From contig CAJMHW010000008.1 in the NCBI GenBank assembly GCA_905213325.1, positions 1 through 59,322 of the forward strand: DNA of 59,322 bases, given 5' to 3'. Every line of letters begins with the position of its first letter. Within the stretch, counting starts at the first letter, position 1. A model generated the notes under the pieces. It saw nothing but the letters and a program-made list of their open reading frames with translations. It was not told the DNA's origin and made no database searches. Shown here in pieces: positions 56,094 through 59,322 of this stretch. This stretch comes from Collinsella aerofaciens. Lineage in GTDB: Bacteria; Actinomycetota; Coriobacteriia; Coriobacteriales; Coriobacteriaceae. The translations under genes and the position numbers were made by a program.

Positions 56094-57398
56094 ATGGCCA
56101 GCAAAACGCTTCGGACTATTATTTGCGGCGTACCTGCGGGAACGCTCACGCAAGATGAGAACGGTCTTGTCAGCTTTGCCTACGATCGAGACTATGACGG
56201 GCCAGCCCTATCGACAAACATACCCGTATCAAATCGCATATACGGCCAACAGGTCATGAATCCGTACTTGTTTGGTCTTCTGCCCGACAGCGAGGACCAG
56301 CGAAAAGCGATCGCCGTCGAATTCGACACCAGGCCCAACAATCCCGTTGCGCTGCTCAGCCATATCGGACTCGACTGTCCGGGCGGAGTACAGTTTTGTG
56401 CCGAAGAAGACGTCGACGCCGTCCTGCATCGCGACGGCGAATACCGCCCTATAGACGACCACGATATTGCTCTCCGTCTCAAGTCGATCAGAGATAACCG
56501 CGAGGCATCGTGGATGGGCCTAGATGAAAGTTGGTCACTTGGGGGCAACCAGGGCAAGTTCGCGCTCGCGCTTATAGACGGCAGCTGGTGCGAATGCGTG
56601 GGTTCATCGCCCACGACGCATATTTTCAAAAATGGCGTTATCGGATTTAAGCTCGAGGCTCTTAATGAGTTTGTCTGCATGAAAAGCGCCCAGCGCGCCG
56701 GTATCGCAACGGCAAACGTCGAATATCGCTTATTTGAGGACGAGCCCGCCCTCATTGTTGAGCGTTACGACCGCGTGAAAGCCAAGGACGGAACAATCAG
56801 ACGTCTACACCAAGAAGACCTCTGTCAGGCCCTTGGAGTGATGCCCGCTCAAAAGTACACGGCAGACGGCGGCCCGACCGCACGCGATATTCAGGAACTC
56901 CTCGTAAATACGAGCCACCATCAACTTAACCTGTATCTGTTTACGCAGATACTTTTCTTTAACGCCATCATCGGCGCACCGGACGCGCATGCGAAGAACT
57001 ATTCCCTGCTTCTTGGAAACGGCGGCACAGCTATGATGGCTCGAATGTACGATGTCGCATCGGGGCTGGCATATGAGCGCATGCGCCGCCGGGCGCGCCT
57101 TGCCATGAGCGTTGGCGGCGAAAATCGTGTGGGGCGCATCGGTCCAGGCGCTATCCGCCGATACCACGGTATGGGCGACCCCGCGCTGGAGGCGACGCTC
57201 GCCGATGCCGGGCTATCCGAGAAGTTTTGCTTTGCGACCATGATGGACCTCGCCTACGAGGTACCCATTTGCATGGAAGAGGTCATGGACGAATACGCCG
57301 ACCTGCCCGGCATGGCGGACCTGCGCGAGCATATGCTCGGCCCCGTCCGCGAAAACTGCCAACGCACCCTCGACCTCATCAGGGCAGAAATGGACTAG
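56094..57398 (+). CDS. hipA: HipA-type serine/threonine kinase toxin
   Basis: 434 residues. N-terminal IPVSNRIYGQQVMNPYLFG and LLPDSEDQR match HipA N1; GGNQGKFALALI and TTHIFK (~180) are nucleotide-contact motifs; IIGAPDAHAKNYS (~290-302) has the catalytic Asp and Asn; MYDVASGL has the Mg-binding Asp. In E. coli HipA phosphorylates GltX and causes persistence. It starts 3 bp after hipB with GGGAGG overlapping the hipB end. All kinase residues are intact. Confidence 0.93.
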   Translation: MASKTLRTIICGVPAGTLTQDENGLVSFAYDRDYDGPALSTNIPVSNRIYGQQVMNPYLFGLLPDSEDQRKAIAVEFDTRPNNPVALLSHIGLDCPGGVQFCAEEDVDAVLHRDGEYRPIDDHDIALRLKSIRDNREASWMGLDESWSLGGNQGKFALALIDGSWCECVGSSPTTHIFKNGVIGFKLEALNEFVCMKSAQRAGIATANVEYRLFEDEPALIVERYDRVKAKDGTIRRLHQEDLCQALGVMPAQKYTADGGPTARDIQELLVNTSHHQLNLYLFTQILFFNAIIGAPDAHAKNYSLLLGNGGTAMMARMYDVASGLAYERMRRRARLAMSVGGENRVGRIGPGAIRRYHGMGDPALEATLADAGLSEKFCFATMMDLAYEVPICMEEVMDEYADLPGMADLREHMLGPVRENCQRTLDLIRAEMD

Positions 57399-57428
57399 GT
57401 GGCTGTAATTTCGCAATTATCAAACAAA

Positions 57429-57470
57429 AGAGAGGGGGCACCCGTCGCAAAAGCTCGGATGCCCCCTCTC
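57429..57470 (-). terminator. Terminator between hipA and the dipeptidase gene
   Basis: AGAGGGGGCA (57431-57440) pairs with TGCCCCCTCT. On the minus strand it is followed by TTTTGTTTG, favouring the dipeptidase transcript; it may serve both convergent genes. Confidence 0.85.
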
Positions 57471-57525
57471 GTAATGTCATCTGCAATCCGCTAGCACGTG
57501 ACTCGGACTGCTGCTAGCGCAACCT

Positions 57526-58983
57526 TTACGCGGCAAGGCGCTTGAGGACGTCAATGAGCAGCTCGTAGAAGCGCTCGGCAGAAGCGAGCTCCATGCTCTC
57601 GTCCGGGGTGTGGACATCGGAGAGCGTCGGGCCCACGGCGATGGCGTCCAGGCCGTGCAGGGCCTCGGCAAACAGGCCGCACTCAAGGCCAGCGTGAATG
57701 GACTCGATACGCAGCTCGGAGCCAAAGAGCTCGCGATAGCTCTCGACAAAGACGTCGCGGACCGGCGAATGCTCGGCATAGCTCCAGCCGGGATACTCGA
57801 ACTCGAACTTGGCGTCGAAGCCCAGGACATCGGCCAGCGTCTGCAGGCGGTCCTTGAACTCGTTCTGCAGCGAGGTAATCGAGGAGCGCGGGGACAGCAT
57901 GATCTTGACCTCGTCGTCAGAAGTGGCAACCACACCGATGTTGGAGGAAACCTCGACGGAGCCGTCGGTGGCGACGTTGCGGCGAATCACGCCATTAGGG
58001 GCAAGACGCAGAGCGCGGATGAGGGCAAGCGCGGACTTCTGGTCCATGGCCTCGACCTCGGCGTCGTCGGCAATCTCGACGGTGCAGGTAAAGCCGGGGT
58101 CGAAGACCTCGAGCTCGGCAGCGACGTCGGCGATGATGCCCTTTGCGATCTGGGCCGCGGCCTCGGCGGCAGCGTGGTCGGCGTAGACCAGAACAGCCTT
58201 GCACTCACGGTTGATGGCGTTGTCCTTGGTGCCGCCGTTAAAGCTAACGATGGCGGGCTCGCCGGCGACCATCAGGCGGTCGATGATGCGGGCCATGATG
58301 AGGTTGCCGTTGCCGCGCTCCAGGTGGATATCGCTGCCGGAGTGACCGCCCAGCAGGCCGGAGATGTCGAGCGTGAGGGTGCTACCGATCTTGTGCTCGC
58401 GCGCGATCGGGCAGGTGTAGGTAACGACGACGCCGCCGGCGCAGCTGACGGTGGCAACGCCCTCTTCCTCGGAATCGAGGTTGATCATGGTACGGGCGCT
58501 GATCTGGGACTTGTCGAGCGTCTCGGCGCCAACCAGGCCGGTCTCCTCGTCGGTGGTGAACACGCACTCGAGGGCCGGATGAGCAATCGAATCGTCGTTG
58601 AGTACGGTAAGCATCAGAGCGACAGCAATGCCGTTGTCGGCGCCCAGGGTGGTGCCGTTAGCGGTAAGGACGCCGTCCTTGACGACCAGGTCGATACCAT
58701 CGGTCGTAAAGTCGTGCTCAACGGAGCCCAACTTGTCGCACACCATATCGATGTGGCCCTGCAGCATCACGGTCGGGGCATTCTCGGCGCCGGCAGATGC
58801 GGGCTTGCGAATGATGACGTTGTAGACCTCGTCCTGGTACACATCGAGACCGCGCTCCTTGGCAAACGCAACCAGGAAATCGCTGATGCCCTTCTCGTTG
58901 CCAGACCCACGGGGGATCGCGCTGACCTCCTCAAAGAAATGGAACAGCTGGGCGGGCTCGTAGCCGGTAATCTTGTAGTCCAT
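57526..58983 (-). CDS. pepD: Aminoacyl-histidine dipeptidase (M20, PepD type)
   Basis: 485 residues from the ATG at 58983 (AAGGAGG upstream). Metal and catalytic motifs: LQGHIDMVCDK, GADNGIAVALML, TTDEETGLVGA and GLLGGHSGSDIHLERGN. It hydrolyses dipeptides such as Xaa-His (carnosinase type) with two zinc ions, in the cytosol. An in-frame start at 59088 has no ribosome-binding site. It stands alone. Confidence 0.92.
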   Translation of the reverse strand: MDYKITGYEPAQLFHFFEEVSAIPRGSGNEKGISDFLVAFAKERGLDVYQDEVYNVIIRKPASAGAENAPTVMLQGHIDMVCDKLGSVEHDFTTDGIDLVVKDGVLTANGTTLGADNGIAVALMLTVLNDDSIAHPALECVFTTDEETGLVGAETLDKSQISARTMINLDSEEEGVATVSCAGGVVVTYTCPIAREHKIGSTLTLDISGLLGGHSGSDIHLERGNGNLIMARIIDRLMVAGEPAIVSFNGGTKDNAINRECKAVLVYADHAAAEAAAQIAKGIIADVAAELEVFDPGFTCTVEIADDAEVEAMDQKSALALIRALRLAPNGVIRRNVATDGSVEVSSNIGVVATSDDEVKIMLSPRSSITSLQNEFKDRLQTLADVLGFDAKFEFEYPGWSYAEHSPVRDVFVESYRELFGSELRIESIHAGLECGLFAEALHGLDAIAVGPTLSDVHTPDESMELASAERFYELLIDVLKRLAA

Positions 58984-59140
58984 GGTGCCTCCTTGGCGCA
59001 ACTGGTTAGACAATAAGACATGCGCCTTGTATATTCCCAGACTTTGCGTGCATAAACCAGTCGAAAACGCCGAGCGCCCTCGCATCATCGGCTAACGGTG
59101 GACCGTATAGCGTAACGGTCACAGCTTCCGCAGCTCTACA

Positions 59141-59172
59141 AATCGAGGCGCCCTTTCCGGAGCGCCTCGATT
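59141..59172 (-). terminator. Hairpin near the right end
   Basis: AATCGAGGCGC pairs exactly with GCGCCTCGATT around a 10-nt loop, followed on the minus strand by TTTGTAG. It suggests that a minus-strand transcript enters from the right and ends here. A smaller GACCGT/ACGGTC hairpin lies at 59101-59120. Confidence 0.65.
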
Positions 59173-59197
59173 GCGCGTATCAAATTGTCGCCACGCC

Positions 59198-59308
59198 CTA
59201 CAGCGCGCCGGAACCGGCTTGCATCATGCCGCCGGGACCCGAGGTCACGCCGCCGCTCACGGGCGCGGTGTGGCAGCGGAAGCAAGGAATCTGTAGAAAA
59301 CTATGGTA
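59198..59308 (-). other. Short unresolved reading frame at the window edge
   Basis: After a TGA at 59309-59311 an open frame of 36 codons reads YHSFLQIPCFRCHTAPVSGG and ends GGMMQAGSGAL before TAG. The CxxC and Gly-rich end are protein-like and a terminator follows 26 bp later, but no convincing start codon or ribosome-binding site is present. It may be the end of a gene that is frameshifted or begins outside the window, or not a gene. Confidence 0.25.
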
Positions 59309-59322
59309 TCATACCGATGCCC

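Overview
The window reads as a high-GC chromosomal segment from a member of the Coriobacteriia (Actinomycetota), probably a gut organism of the Collinsella type. This is inferred from gene content, GC-rich codon use, the gene order around rpoBC/str, FabK with stand-alone ACP, a FeoA-FeoB fusion and an RpoC with an extra C-terminal domain. It is not proven by any marker search.

Layout. 1-2522 (minus): type II fatty-acid synthesis genes fabH-acpP-fabK-fabD (fabD cut by the window edge), divergent from birA (2699-3475). 3592-7004 (minus): str operon rpsL-rpsG-fusA-rpsJ, lacking tuf. 7005-7826: gene-free, packed with palindromic repeats. 7827-15800 (minus): rpoB-rpoC. 16088-18312: galU, then rplJ-rplL behind an L10 leader and attenuator. 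18817-27723: aminotransferase, an uncharacterised gene, a DNA glycosylase, an alpha-amylase-family enzyme, an MFS transporter, feoAB and an alpha/beta hydrolase. 27967-37974 (plus): PTS EIIA (crr), asnS, a WYL-type regulator, a three-gene ABC importer, mscS, a ParB-like/BMP-like protein and a phosphoesterase. 38261-42640 (minus): tRNA-Tyr/Thr/Met-tuf, then rpmG-tRNA-Trp-secE-nusG-rplK-rplA. 43072-46885: RpiR regulator divergent from a 6-phospho-beta-glucosidase and a IIA-less PTS EIIBC. 47419-49057: tRNA-Thr(UGU) and a HipA-like kinase fused to a DNA-binding domain. 49085-54691 (minus): disA-ispD-ispF-cysS-rlmB-rae1. 54913-58983: mntP, a canonical hipBA module and a PepD-type dipeptidase.

Read on the minus strand from 54.7 kb to 3.6 kb, the core genes keep the old Gram-positive order disA-ispDF-cysS-rlmB-yacP ... 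tuf-secE-nusG-rplKA ... rplJL ... rpoBC-rpsL-rpsG-fusA-rpsJ. Three blocks interrupt it: the HTH-HipA gene plus beta-glucoside islet, about 20 kb between rplA and rplJ, and galU. The crr-encoded EIIA is a plausible phosphate donor for the IIA-less beta-glucoside EIIBC.

The most unusual content is non-coding. Intergenic regions carry several families of nested palindromes. One family has five copies (~100 bp) in which helices change sequence while staying paired and internal-loop bases are conserved. Another has two ~130-200 bp copies, each just upstream of a ribosomal-protein promoter. A third is a hairpin family with a constant GGGACAGG loop and variable stems, some starting at the stop codon of the preceding gene. 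Other points of interest are a self-contained HTH-HipA kinase behind a 22-bp-arm perfect palindrome, duplicated 17-bp boxes upstream of fabH, an alphaCTD-like domain on RpoC, and Arg at S12 position 88.
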